DNA from: Gottfriedia endophytica
GTDB taxonomy: Bacteria > Bacillota > Bacilli > Bacillales > Bacillaceae_G
Direction: 5' to 3'
DNA: 64,000 nucleotides
Assembly (NCBI RefSeq): GCF_017814275.1
Contig: NZ_JAGIYQ010000003.1
Location: 1-64,000 of the forward strand
Shown here: one piece after another, positions 55,378 to 64,000 of the stretch
Numbering within the stretch: the stretch's first letter is position 1
Layout: each line of letters starts with the position of its first letter
Position numbers and translations under genes: made by a program
Notes under the pieces: generated by a model
Databases searched by the model: none
Told to the model about the DNA's origin: nothing
Seen by the model: the letters and a program-made list of their open reading frames with translations, nothing else

Positions 55378-56103
55378 ATGGAAATTACGGAACGCTATTT
55401 TTTCCAAGAAGACCAACAAGCTGTTATTCACCTACCTCAAAGACCTAATGGATTTGGAATACTTTATATAGGTGGTCGGTCGCATTATGTTGAGAATCAA
55501 GAAAGTTGTTTAATTCATCACGTCGATAAAAAGGGTATGATTGAATATTTTAGAAGTCAAGGTTACACAATTTTTACTTGTAATTTTTATGGGAGACATT
55601 GGGGAAGTGATCAAGCCGTATTTTTAGCAAACACTTTGTATCACTCTGTTATGAGAAAAGAAACACTAAATCCAGCTATTCATATTATTGGTGAGGATAT
55701 GGGTGCACTGCTTGTCTGTAAATTATTTCGAAACAGTCCCATACGAATTAGAAGTATAGTCTTAATAAATCCAATTTTAAATCTACAAGATGAATTAGAA
55801 ATGGAACGAAAAAATATCGTATTTTTTAAAAGAACTCTTCATGAAGTATTAAATGCATATCAAACTAATCATTTAAATTTTGCATTAAAACAAGGTTGTA
55901 ATTTTTACGAAAATATTACCCCGATTAAAATATACTCTTCTACAAGGAATCATTATAAATGGAAAAATCAAATTCGCCTAATAGAGCAAGAGAGGCTTAG
56001 CAGAAAGTTGGATTTTTCTTTACTCATTTTTCATGAAGAAAAGAAATATGCTTATGCAAGAGATATACATCATTTTTTTAAGCTACATCAAAAAGTTTTA
56101 TAG
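55378..56103 (+). CDS. yjaU: Alpha/beta-hydrolase-like protein YjaU
   Basis: A 241-residue protein with an alpha/beta-hydrolase-like fold. The nucleophile elbow reads GEDMG with D107 where Ser is usual. The C-terminal HHFF could give the catalytic His. Function unknown. ATG 55378 has GGTGAGGAGA upstream. It is followed 15 nt later by yjaV, as in B. subtilis. Confidence 0.75.
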   Translation: MEITERYFFQEDQQAVIHLPQRPNGFGILYIGGRSHYVENQESCLIHHVDKKGMIEYFRSQGYTIFTCNFYGRHWGSDQAVFLANTLYHSVMRKETLNPAIHIIGEDMGALLVCKLFRNSPIRIRSIVLINPILNLQDELEMERKNIVFFKRTLHEVLNAYQTNHLNFALKQGCNFYENITPIKIYSSTRNHYKWKNQIRLIEQERLSRKLDFSLLIFHEEKKYAYARDIHHFFKLHQKVL

Positions 56104-56118
56104 AATGGGGGATGTCAT

Positions 56119-56916
56119 TTGGAAAAATGTGTTGTTTTAGGAGCAAGTGGATTTATTGGGTTTGAGCTGGTTTGTAAATTAATGGAAAAATATTGTGTGA
56201 CAGCCATTATTACAAATGACACAAATGATTGTTATGAATCAAGGGAGGAAAAAATTTTTGCAGTCGGCAGAAATGCAAATGTAAAGTTTATTGATATAAG
56301 TGACTTTCAACATGGGAATGAGGAATACAAACTACTGTTTAATTGTCATTTAATAGATAAAAATCAACGAGATGAAACAAATAATATAATCGATTATTTT
56401 GATCACTTTAATTTTGATCATATAAAAGAAATTATCTGGTTAATGGATAAGAATAAAATAAATAATAACATACAAAAACTAATTCATGAGTATATGGAGG
56501 AAATAGGAAAAAAAGGAACAATTATTCAAATACCTGATGTCTATGGTCCATGGCAACCAGTTCGTCATTCAATTCATCAAATGATTGTTCATGATATTGA
56601 ACAACGAGGCAATCCCTATGTTTTTACGTTACCTATAAAAGAATTGCTGTATGTAGAAGATGTAGCAAGTGCAATTATTTCAATTAGTGAAAAGGAATTT
56701 AAAGAAGAAAAATATGAATTAACTTCAGATGCATCTGTTTCATTGAAAGAAGGGACAATCACAAATGGTATTCAAGACTTTATTGCTAAGCTTAACATAA
56801 ATAGTAAAAGAACTCATTCGGAGGTAACTCCTTATATTATCAAAACACCTTTTCCTCTTAATGAAGGTTTAGCTAAACAAAAACAACATATTCAGCAGTT
56901 TTTTCACTTATACTAA
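56119..56916 (+). CDS. yjaV: NAD-dependent epimerase-like protein YjaV
   Basis: A 265-residue Rossmann-fold protein with VLGASGFIGFE (GxxGxxG) at residues 6-16. The YxxxK of short-chain dehydrogenases is not clear, so it may be a binding protein. Start TTG after GGGGGATG. In B. subtilis med and comZ follow; both are absent here, and fabH comes next. Confidence 0.75.
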   Translation: MEKCVVLGASGFIGFELVCKLMEKYCVTAIITNDTNDCYESREEKIFAVGRNANVKFIDISDFQHGNEEYKLLFNCHLIDKNQRDETNNIIDYFDHFNFDHIKEIIWLMDKNKINNNIQKLIHEYMEEIGKKGTIIQIPDVYGPWQPVRHSIHQMIVHDIEQRGNPYVFTLPIKELLYVEDVASAIISISEKEFKEEKYELTSDASVSLKEGTITNGIQDFIAKLNINSKRTHSEVTPYIIKTPFPLNEGLAKQKQHIQQFFHLY

Positions 56917-57072
56917 TTAAACGGTTTAGTATACTATTGGGGTAAGATTATGAATTTATTTTCCATTTCAATCGCGATATGAAGTATAATTTGTTATTGT
57001 TCCAAATTTCATAAAAAAACTTTTGGCGTCTTCATTAAAAATAATAGACAAAGGAAGTTTTTTTCTTTAAAA

Positions 57073-57089
57073 TTAGTACCAGATACTAG
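57073..57089 (+). promoter_or_regulatory. FapR operator before fabH
   Basis: TTAGTACCAGATACTAG closely matches the FapR consensus TTAGTACCTGATACTAA. FapR represses fatty-acid and phospholipid genes and is released by malonyl-CoA. B. subtilis fabHA-fabF is a known target. Confidence 0.88.
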
Positions 57090-57123
57090 AGTTAAGTGAT
57101 AAAACCGAAAGGATTGATTGATA

Positions 57124-58059
57124 GTGAATGCAGGAATAATCGGTATAGGATCCTATGTACCTGAAAAGGTGTTAACAAATAAAGATTTAGAAAAAATGGT
57201 TGATACAAATGATGAATGGATTGTTACTCGTACGGGAATTAAAGAAAGAAGAATAGCTACAGATGATCAAGATACATCTGACTTAGCATACGAAGCTGCT
57301 AAAAGAGCGATTGAAGATGCGAAAATTTCTGCAGAAGAAATTGATTTAATTTTAGTTGCAACTGTAACACCAGATCGATCATTTCCATCTGTAGCTTGTA
57401 TGATTCAAGATCGTTTAGGAGCGAAAAAAGCAGCAGCAATGGATTTAAGTGCAGCATGTGCTGGTTTTATGTATGGTGTTGTAACTGCTTCTCAATTTAT
57501 TAATGGGGGTAGCTATCGACATGTATTAGTAGTAGGTGTTGAGAAGTTATCAAAAATAACTGACTGGACTGATCGGAATACAGCAGTTTTATTTGGTGAC
57601 GGTGCTGGTGCAGTAGTTGTTGGACCTGTTAGTGATGGGCGTGGTATTTTATCATTTGAATTAGGTGCAGATGGAAGTGGCGGAAAACATCTTTACAAAA
57701 AAGATGATTATATTTTTATGAATGGTAGAGAAGTATTTAAATTTGCAGTTCGACAAATGGGTGACTCATGTGAAAATGTCTTGAAACTTGCAGGATTAAC
57801 AAAAGAAGAAGTTGACTTTCTTATTCCTCATCAAGCAAACACAAGAATAATGGAGGCAGCAAGAGAAAGACTTCAGCTACCAAAAGAAAAAATGAGCGTC
57901 ATAATTGATCGACATGGTAATACCTCTTCATCATCTATTCCGATTGCATTAGATGAGGAATATAAAAAAGGAAATATAAAAGATGATGACGTGATCGTGA
58001 TGGTTGGTTTTGGCGGTGGTTTAACTTGGGGAGCTATTACGTTACGTTTTGGAAAATAA
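57124..58059 (+). CDS. fabH: 3-oxoacyl-ACP synthase III
   Basis: A 311-residue condensing enzyme that starts fatty-acid synthesis from acyl-CoA and malonyl-ACP. The triad C112 ([10 protein letters not shown]), H236 (IPHQAN) and N266 (HGNTS) is intact. GTG 57124 (MNAGIIGIG) matches family N-termini; AAAGG lies 11 nt upstream. TTG 57118 is also possible. In one unit with fabF under FapR. Confidence 0.95.
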   Translation: MNAGIIGIGSYVPEKVLTNKDLEKMVDTNDEWIVTRTGIKERRIATDDQDTSDLAYEAAKRAIEDAKISAEEIDLILVATVTPDRSFPSVACMIQDRLGAKKAAAMDLSAACAGFMYGVVTASQFINGGSYRHVLVVGVEKLSKITDWTDRNTAVLFGDGAGAVVVGPVSDGRGILSFELGADGSGGKHLYKKDDYIFMNGREVFKFAVRQMGDSCENVLKLAGLTKEEVDFLIPHQANTRIMEAARERLQLPKEKMSVIIDRHGNTSSSSIPIALDEEYKKGNIKDDDVIVMVGFGGGLTWGAITLRFGK

Positions 58060-58103
58060 TCAAAAAATAATATATAAATATAGATAGAAATGGAGAGATA
58101 AAC

Positions 58104-59339
58104 ATGACAAAGAAGAGGGTAGTCATTACAGGAGTAGGAGCAGTAACACCTGTAGGTAATGATGTAGAAACAATGTGGAAAAATTTAATAAATGGAGTAA
58201 GTGGTATCGGCGTTTTAACACGTAAAGATCCAGAAAGCTTCCCTGTTAAAGTTGCAGGAGAAGTGAAAGATTTTAATCCTGAAGATTTTATTGACAAAAA
58301 AGAAGTGAAACGTATGGATCGTTTTACTCATTATGCAATTGCAGCTTCTAAAATGGCTCTTGAAGATTCAAAGTTAGCAATTACAGAAGAAAATGCAAAT
58401 GATGTTGGTGTATGGATTGGTTCTGGTATTGGTGGAATGGAAACATATGAAGACCAATTTAACGTTTTTCTAACAAAGGGAACAAGACGTGTAAGTCCAT
58501 TCTTCATTCCAATGATGATTCCTGATATGGCATCTGGACAAGTATCAATTTTTACTGGTGCAAAAGGTCCAAACGGCTGTACAGTAACTGCATGTGCTTC
58601 AGGGGCAAATTCAATTGGTGATGCGTTTAAAATTATTCAACGTGGAGACGCTAAAGCGATGATTACTGGTGGTGCAGAAGCTCCAATCACTAGCATGGCT
58701 CTTGCTGGATTTAGTGCAGCACGTGCTTTATCATTAAATCCTGATCCTAAAGAAGCGTGTAAACCTTTTGATGCAGCTAGAGAAGGCTTTGTTATTGGTG
58801 AAGGTGCAGGTATTGTCATTTTAGAAGAGCTTGAAAGTGCTCTTGCTCGTGGAGCAAAAATATATGCTGAGATTGTTGGATATGGTACTACTGGTGATGC
58901 TCACCATATTACTGCACCAGCTCCAGGTGGAGAAGGTGGAGCTCGTGCGATGAGAATGGCTTTAAAAGACGGAGGATTAAACAAAGTCGACTATATTAAT
59001 GCTCATGGTACAAGTACAGAATTAAACGACAAATTTGAAACAATGGCAATTAAAGAAGTATTTGGAGAAGAGGCAGCTAAATTATCTATTAGCTCAACAA
59101 AATCAATGACGGGTCATATGCTAGGAGCAGCAGGTGCTGTAGAAGCGATTATAACTGCTTTGGCAATTGAAAGAAGCATTATTCCTCCTACAATAAACTA
59201 TAAAAATAAAGATGAAGAATGTGATTTAAATTATGTTCCAAATCAAGCAGTTGAAAAAGAAGTGAACTTTGCAATTAGTAACTCTTTAGGATTTGGTGGT
59301 CATAACGTTACACTTGCATTCAAGAAATACGAAGCTTAG
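58104..59339 (+). CDS. fabF: 3-oxoacyl-ACP synthase II
   Basis: A 411-residue elongating condensing enzyme. C164 ([10 protein letters not shown]) is the nucleophile; the two active-site His are in NAHGTST and [20 protein letters not shown] sets the ATG, 44 nt after fabH. It ends at a strong terminator. Confidence 0.96.
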   Translation: MTKKRVVITGVGAVTPVGNDVETMWKNLINGVSGIGVLTRKDPESFPVKVAGEVKDFNPEDFIDKKEVKRMDRFTHYAIAASKMALEDSKLAITEENANDVGVWIGSGIGGMETYEDQFNVFLTKGTRRVSPFFIPMMIPDMASGQVSIFTGAKGPNGCTVTACASGANSIGDAFKIIQRGDAKAMITGGAEAPITSMALAGFSAARALSLNPDPKEACKPFDAAREGFVIGEGAGIVILEELESALARGAKIYAEIVGYGTTGDAHHITAPAPGGEGGARAMRMALKDGGLNKVDYINAHGTSTELNDKFETMAIKEVFGEEAAKLSISSTKSMTGHMLGAAGAVEAIITALAIERSIIPPTINYKNKDEECDLNYVPNQAVEKEVNFAISNSLGFGGHNVTLAFKKYEA

Positions 59340-59391
59340 GATTTCCTATAACAGGTCACCTTTGAGAGAGAAAAGTAAATAATAAATAACG

Positions 59392-59435
59392 AAAAGACAG
59401 ACCCAACAACAAAATCTGGGTCTGTCTTTTTTATT
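59392..59435 (+). terminator. Terminator after fabF
   Basis: AAAAGACAGACCCA (59392-59405) pairs with TGGGTCTGTCTTTT (59417-59430), followed by T. Confidence 0.88.
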
Positions 59436-59472
59436 GTTAAATCAAGGTTTTCATAGAAATTGTTATTATAAT

Positions 59473-59618
59473 CACAGAAAATTAACACTTACTTTATCGA
59501 TGGAATTCAGAGTTGGAGTAACCGTAGGGCGGGTCAAGAGATAGCTGAACAGCTTTGTATTAATAACGATAACCGAAAAAGAGTATTGAATTCAATTTCA
59601 ATTTCAATGCTTTTTTTA
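59473..59618 (+). ncRNA. Candidate small RNA with its own terminator
   Basis: A TATAAT at 59467-59472 starts the region; no good -35 is seen. It holds a G-rich stretch (GTAGGGCGGGTCAAGAG) and the small hairpin AGCTGAACAGCT. It ends in a terminator: AGTATTGAA (59582-59590) with TTCAATGCT (59603-59611) and TTTTTTT. The fabF terminator lies upstream, so this second terminator serves no known gene. An open frame crosses it but has no start codon. Confidence 0.35.
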
Positions 59619-59729
59619 CTACGATTTATTGTGTTAATTTTATTGCTATTTGAATTGGAATTTAGCCTCAATTAAATAGCTTTTCTCTGAAAAGAGAACC
59701 CGTGAGATTTCATAAGTTCTTTTTTGGGG

Positions 59730-59957
59730 GGCTATGTTCTAAAAGATTGTTGCTCTGAGGTTTGTAATTTTAAAGACAGAAGTTGATTACAATGGAAGGT
59801 GCGAGACTCCTGTGGGAATAGCGGGAAGGGTGAGACCCCGCAGGCTAGCCGAGGAGGCTCAGCTCACGCCCCACGGAAAGGGAGCAACCTGGAGTTGTAA
59901 TCAACTAACGCATTCTAAAAAACAACAGTTAACTACAAATTTTACAAAAAAACAGCC
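59730..59957 (+). repeat. Family A MITE-like repeat, copy 10
   Basis: Complete: GGCTATGTTCTAAAAGATTG at 59730 to TTTTACAAAAAAACAGCC at 59957. The core has GTGAGACCCCGCAGGCTAGC and GGAGTTGTAATCAACTAACG. It lies between the small RNA candidate and yjaZ. Confidence 0.85.
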
Positions 59958-60051
59958 ATTCTGATTTATCATTCAAAGGGTGTTTTCTTTTATGGACGAC
60001 TTTCTAATTTACCTCATGACCATATGCTAATTAGTAAAGGGGAGTGAGTAA

Positions 60052-60846
60052 ATGGGAGTTGTGCAAACGTATAATTGGTTTGAGAAAGATCAATTTAATA
60101 AACAAGAAATCTTGAAAAAGCTTCTACACTACTTTCATTTTCCTAATGGTAAAGAATTGTACAATCATTTGCGCAAAAATGGGATGTCAGAATGGGATGA
60201 TGACTTCATAGAGCGAATAAGATTATTAAAAGAAGCGGGAGTTTGGAAAGAACTTCAAAATGAATATATAAAAATAAAAAAAGAATGGAATGGTCCTGAA
60301 ATTCCTATCTTTATATTTCCTTGTGTAAGTGTAAGGCAATTTCTACGCTCACCTACGTTTCATCGTGGTGGAGTAGCGTTTGATAATGGGATTTGCATAT
60401 TTTTATCTCCACTAGAAGGAATAAAGCAACATAAAGCAGTATTAATACATGAATACAATCATGTTGTCCGTTTAAAGCGATTATATCAACATAAGAAGGT
60501 TACTTTATTAGATGCAATGATATTAGAAGGACTTGCTGAGAATGCAGTAAATGAATTGGTAGGAGAAAGGTATCAAGCACCATGGACAACACTTTACTCT
60601 TCTGAGAAATGTCGCCAGTTTTATAAACATTATTTAGAAGAGCATTTGAATCTAACAAATGAAGATGAGTTATATCAAACGTTATTATTTGGGTTAAAAA
60701 GTTTTCCAAATTTATTAGGATATTGTGTAGGTTACGATATTGTGAAGGAATGTGTAAAAAAGAAAAATTGGTCATCAAATCAACTTATCTCGATAAATAG
60801 TCAAATAATAAAAGATCATGCAATAAGTTATCTTGCTAATAACTAA
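60052..60846 (+). CDS. yjaZ: YjaZ, DUF2268 putative zinc protease
   Basis: A 264-residue soluble protein with the zinc motif HEYNH (HExxH, residues about 134-138) and a later LEGLAENAVNE that may supply the third ligand. This matches DUF2268 and B. subtilis YjaZ, which lies after fabF. Substrate unknown. GGGGAGTGAG lies upstream. Confidence 0.87.
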   Translation: MGVVQTYNWFEKDQFNKQEILKKLLHYFHFPNGKELYNHLRKNGMSEWDDDFIERIRLLKEAGVWKELQNEYIKIKKEWNGPEIPIFIFPCVSVRQFLRSPTFHRGGVAFDNGICIFLSPLEGIKQHKAVLIHEYNHVVRLKRLYQHKKVTLLDAMILEGLAENAVNELVGERYQAPWTTLYSSEKCRQFYKHYLEEHLNLTNEDELYQTLLFGLKSFPNLLGYCVGYDIVKECVKKKNWSSNQLISINSQIIKDHAISYLANN

Positions 60847-60962
60847 TTATTCAAAATGTGAATAAAAAATGAGTTTTTGTAATTAGGGATTTTGTTGGAA
60901 TAATTTAGTTATTCACTGACCATACTGATGGTTACATACAGTTGTGAAGTGAGGGGTAGTAA

Positions 60963-61715
60963 ATGTTGTATCTACATGATGTATGGGTCAATTGGTTTGA
61001 AGGTGAAGAGAACGGTTATAATGTTTGTCATTTTTTTGAATGGCGTAAAGAAGACAATGTTGAATTATTGGATCAAGTTCCTATTATTAAAGTTACACCT
61101 GTGCTATTTCATTTTATTGAGAATGAATTACTTGAACTACCTTCAGAGCTTATTTCAGAAGTGTACCAAAAGGCATATGTCCGTAAAAATCATGAGCGAA
61201 TACAGTTAGACTATTGTTTTGTTGTAACTGACGGCAGTGGTATATTAGCGGTAGATACAATCGGTTACAATATTCCAATTCGGAAAAGTCGTTTAATTCC
61301 TAGACAAGAACAGATGGTTTATGAAATGACACAAGAGTTAGAAGGAAATGATTTTAACTTCCAAATTTTAAACAAAGAAGAACAGAAAGAGCATCATATT
61401 CTGTCACCTTCTCCAAAGATCATGAATGGTTTAACAAGAAAAGAACGCCAACTTAAACAGCTACTTTTTATGGCACTTGATCAATTATATTCCATGAAAA
61501 ATACATCTGAGATTCGCTACTGGTATACTGAATGGAATCCCAGTTCATATAAAGATATCCAAGCTTTGGTGTTTGATGATATTTGGGTCCAATTATATGA
61601 AGAAATAAAGTTTGGGTGGACTGAGCGTCACGAACAATTATGTGAGCGTATTGTAAAAGGTCAGCCTTTTTTTGAAAAGCTCTGGGAAATGGAACATGAG
61701 CAAAAGGTAAATTAA
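60963..61715 (+). CDS. yjbA: YjbA (DUF3603) protein
   Basis: A 250-residue soluble protein beginning [20 protein letters not shown], which matches YjbA. Function unknown. GAGGGG sets the ATG. It precedes trpS (convergent), as in B. subtilis. The app oligopeptide transporter genes found between yjaZ and yjbA in B. subtilis are absent. Confidence 0.88.
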   Translation: MLYLHDVWVNWFEGEENGYNVCHFFEWRKEDNVELLDQVPIIKVTPVLFHFIENELLELPSELISEVYQKAYVRKNHERIQLDYCFVVTDGSGILAVDTIGYNIPIRKSRLIPRQEQMVYEMTQELEGNDFNFQILNKEEQKEHHILSPSPKIMNGLTRKERQLKQLLFMALDQLYSMKNTSEIRYWYTEWNPSSYKDIQALVFDDIWVQLYEEIKFGWTERHEQLCERIVKGQPFFEKLWEMEHEQKVN

Positions 61716-61734
61716 TAACAAGTATAAGATTTAA

Positions 61735-61780
61735 AAATCAGGCTAATTTAGAAACTCTTCTAAATTAGCCTGATTTCATT
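61735..61780. terminator. Bidirectional terminator between yjbA and trpS
   Basis: A perfect 19-bp stem (61735-61753 with 61758-61776) around ACTC, with A and T runs outside. Confidence 0.85.
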
Positions 61781-61819
61781 TACTATTGGTCCAAGAACCT
61801 AGAACCTAGGCCCTGCTTT

Positions 61820-62839
<1,020 letters not shown>

Positions 62840-62861
62840 TTAAAAAATAGTTTGATTCTCG

Positions 62862-62890
62862 TAGTTAGCAACAAAGTTGTTAACAGAGCC
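62862..62890. mobile_element. Fragment of a GGCTCTGTTAA-ended MITE
   Basis: AGCAACAAAGTTGTTAACAG followed by AGCC matches the right end of the 51377 element. Only one end is visible, 15 bp before the family A copy. Confidence 0.5.
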
Positions 62891-62905
62891 AAATGTTTAA
62901 AAAAA

Positions 62906-63148
62906 GGCTTTTTCGTTACTATTTTAGAATGCGTTAGTTGATTACAACTCCAGGATGCTCGCTTTCCTAGGGGCGTGAGCTGAGCCTCCTCGTCGCATAC
63001 GCTCCTATGGGGTCTCAGCCTTCCCGCATCTCCCATAGGAGCCGAGCACCCTTCCGTTGTAATCAACTTCTGTCTTTTAAAAGCAACAATCATTAAAAAA
63101 ATAGCCAAAATTAAAAATCTCAAAGCAACAATCTTTTAGAAAAGAGCT
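62906..63148 (-). repeat. Family A MITE-like repeat, copy 11, between T-box and trpS
   Basis: A minus-strand copy from GGCTTTTTCGTTACT (62906) to TTTAGAAAAGAGCT (63148). The right end appears twice: AGCAACAATCATTAAAAAAA with TAGCC, then AGCAACAATCTTTTAGAAAA. It may be a nested or repaired insertion. The 62821-63123 open frame over it is not a gene. Confidence 0.85.
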
Positions 63149-63154
63149 AAAAAA

Positions 63155-63425
63155 TAAAAAAAGCGGCATAATCTCTCTAAAAAATAGAGACGATTAAACC
63201 GCGGTACCACTCTAGTTATTTCCTCCAAAGGAAATCACTTATCGCATAGTGAAAAAACTATGCACTCTATTAACGTCAGAGTCACGTCGAAGCCTACTTA
63301 AAAATTGTTCAGTCCGAAGCTCAGAAGTCCATTCCTTCAGTATGTAAGACTTGTTTGCACCAACCACAAGCTCTCTAAACATACATTACTGAGTACTACT
63401 CTTCTTCATAGCTCAATATATATTT
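63155..63425 (-). promoter_or_regulatory. T-box riboswitch of trpS (Trp specifier UGG)
   Basis: On the minus strand the T-box AGAGTGGTACCGCGG is at 63213-63199. A terminator stem follows (63202 to 63163) with TTTTTTT. Upstream, the stem I region has the GGTTGGTGCAAAC box and the specifier sequence GAATGGACTTC with UGG at 63331-63329, the Trp codon. Uncharged tRNA-Trp would favour the antiterminator and trpS expression. Confidence 0.93.
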
Positions 63426-63477
63426 TACTAATAATAATATATTAATTATATACATATTTCAAGCGAATGATACAGTT

Positions 63478-63852
63478 TTACGATAAAATAATAAAACTAA
63501 AAATCAAAGATAATGCAATAAAACTAAATGCAGAAAAGAGAAATGGCTTAGTGATTGAAAAAGAATATTTTTTATAGATCATCTCTTTACTTACTTCAGT
63601 TGATTCTTCACCAGTCATTGATAGTACTTTATCTTCATTACGTTTAAAAACTTTTTTCATTCCAAAACGAGTAAGATTAAAAAATCCACTCTCAATTACA
63701 AATAAAAATCCACCAACGATTAACAAAACTAAACCTATATAAAAGATTGAATTCGTAAAATGAAGAAAGACTTTTGAAGTACCTTGAATAATTGTTAGTA
63801 AAAAAGAAACGATCGTACCCACGATTAAGATTGTAACTATTTTTTTTTGCAT
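63478..63852 (-). CDS. Membrane protein, DUF3899-like
   Basis: A 124-residue protein with four hydrophobic segments: about residues 5-22, 33-56, 100-112 and 114-124. The middle is charged (KRNEDKVLSMTGEES). It looks like DUF3899 by layout. ATG 63852 has GGTGGAG 8 nt upstream. Function unknown. Nothing recognised in 63853-64000. Confidence 0.7.
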   Translation of the reverse strand: MQKKIVTILIVGTIVSFLLTIIQGTSKVFLHFTNSIFYIGLVLLIVGGFLFVIESGFFNLTRFGMKKVFKRNEDKVLSMTGEESTEVSKEMIYKKYSFSITKPFLFSAFSFIALSLIFSFIILS

Positions 63853-64000
63853 CAAATTAACTCCACCCCTAGAAGTAAAAATAGATTGAAAAGTATTCTA
63901 AGTATAATATAGTATGAATTTAAGAAGTTTGTAAACAAGTATGAAAATTGTTAAAATTAGTTAAATAATTAACAGTTTTTTCAAAATGTATAGAATTTTA

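Noticed and set aside
59484-59617. Open frame through the candidate small RNA (..GIQSWSNRRAGQEIAEQL..)
   Set aside because: It has no usable start codon after the upstream TAA and no ribosome site. It stays only as a weak alternative to an RNA.
60928-61209. 93-codon frame
   Set aside because: It is another frame of yjbA, which has a family match.

Overview
This is AT-rich chromosomal DNA from a spore-forming member of the Bacillaceae. A complete gerPABCDEF spore-coat permeability operon, a ComK competence regulator, asnO, a Spo0E-type phosphatase, FapR-controlled fabH-fabF, AddAB and a tryptophan T-box all point there. Several runs of genes follow the order known from Bacillus subtilis: yhfH-yhfI-lplJ-lcfB-yhfN, comK / yhjE-sipV-addB-addA, gerPF-A-yisI / yisL-yisN-asnO, yitK-yitL-yitT-yitU, and yjzC-yjzD-yjaU-yjaV-fabH-fabF-yjaZ-yjbA-trpS. 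The genus cannot be fixed from the sequence alone.

Layout. 1-7.6 kb: the end of an IS3-type element, then the yhf genes (MBL hydrolase, lipoate ligase, acyl-CoA ligase), two unrecognised genes, a SCO1-like copper protein and an M48 protease. 7.6-11.9 kb: a phosphate uptake operon with an extra secreted propeller protein, pstS, pstC and pstA but no ATPase gene. 12-15 kb: the glyoxylate shunt (malate synthase, isocitrate lyase). 15.6-25.7 kb: comK, yhjE, sipV and the AddAB helicase-nuclease. 26-32 kb: a complete arginine deiminase operon arcA-arcB-arcD-arcC followed by arcR, with an ArcR-type site centred at -41.5 relative to the predicted start and a cre-like site. 32-39.8 kb: gerP operon, yisI, rocD, yisL, yisN, asnO. 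40-47.6 kb: a secreted propeller-like protein, an aminoglycoside-phosphotransferase-fold protein, and a maltodextrin locus (cytosolic neopullulanase, membrane-anchored degenerate amylase, LacI regulator). 48-54.4 kb: yajQ, cvfB, two tandem yitT paralogues, a BsuPI-type lipoprotein, yitU. 54.6-64 kb: yjz/yja genes, fatty-acid initiation, yjaZ, yjbA, trpS with its T-box, and a DUF3899-like protein.

The most unusual part is between the genes. Ten copies plus one remnant of a ~215-bp MITE-like repeat occur in 64 kb. It has related inverted ends and a structured core of ~140 bp that also occurs alone. A 95-bp element with similar ends sits just upstream of the second yitT copy. One copy lies between the T-box and trpS, and a remnant lies inside the arc operon. 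A second repeat family (B) and a two-hairpin structured element (C) are also present. Several small genes were found by hand: yhfH, gerPD, yisI, yjzC and a 41-residue basic protein.

Many long open frames start upstream of the true start. Starts were moved where a Shine-Dalgarno sequence and the family's usual length agreed. No tRNA, rRNA, CRISPR array or prophage was seen.
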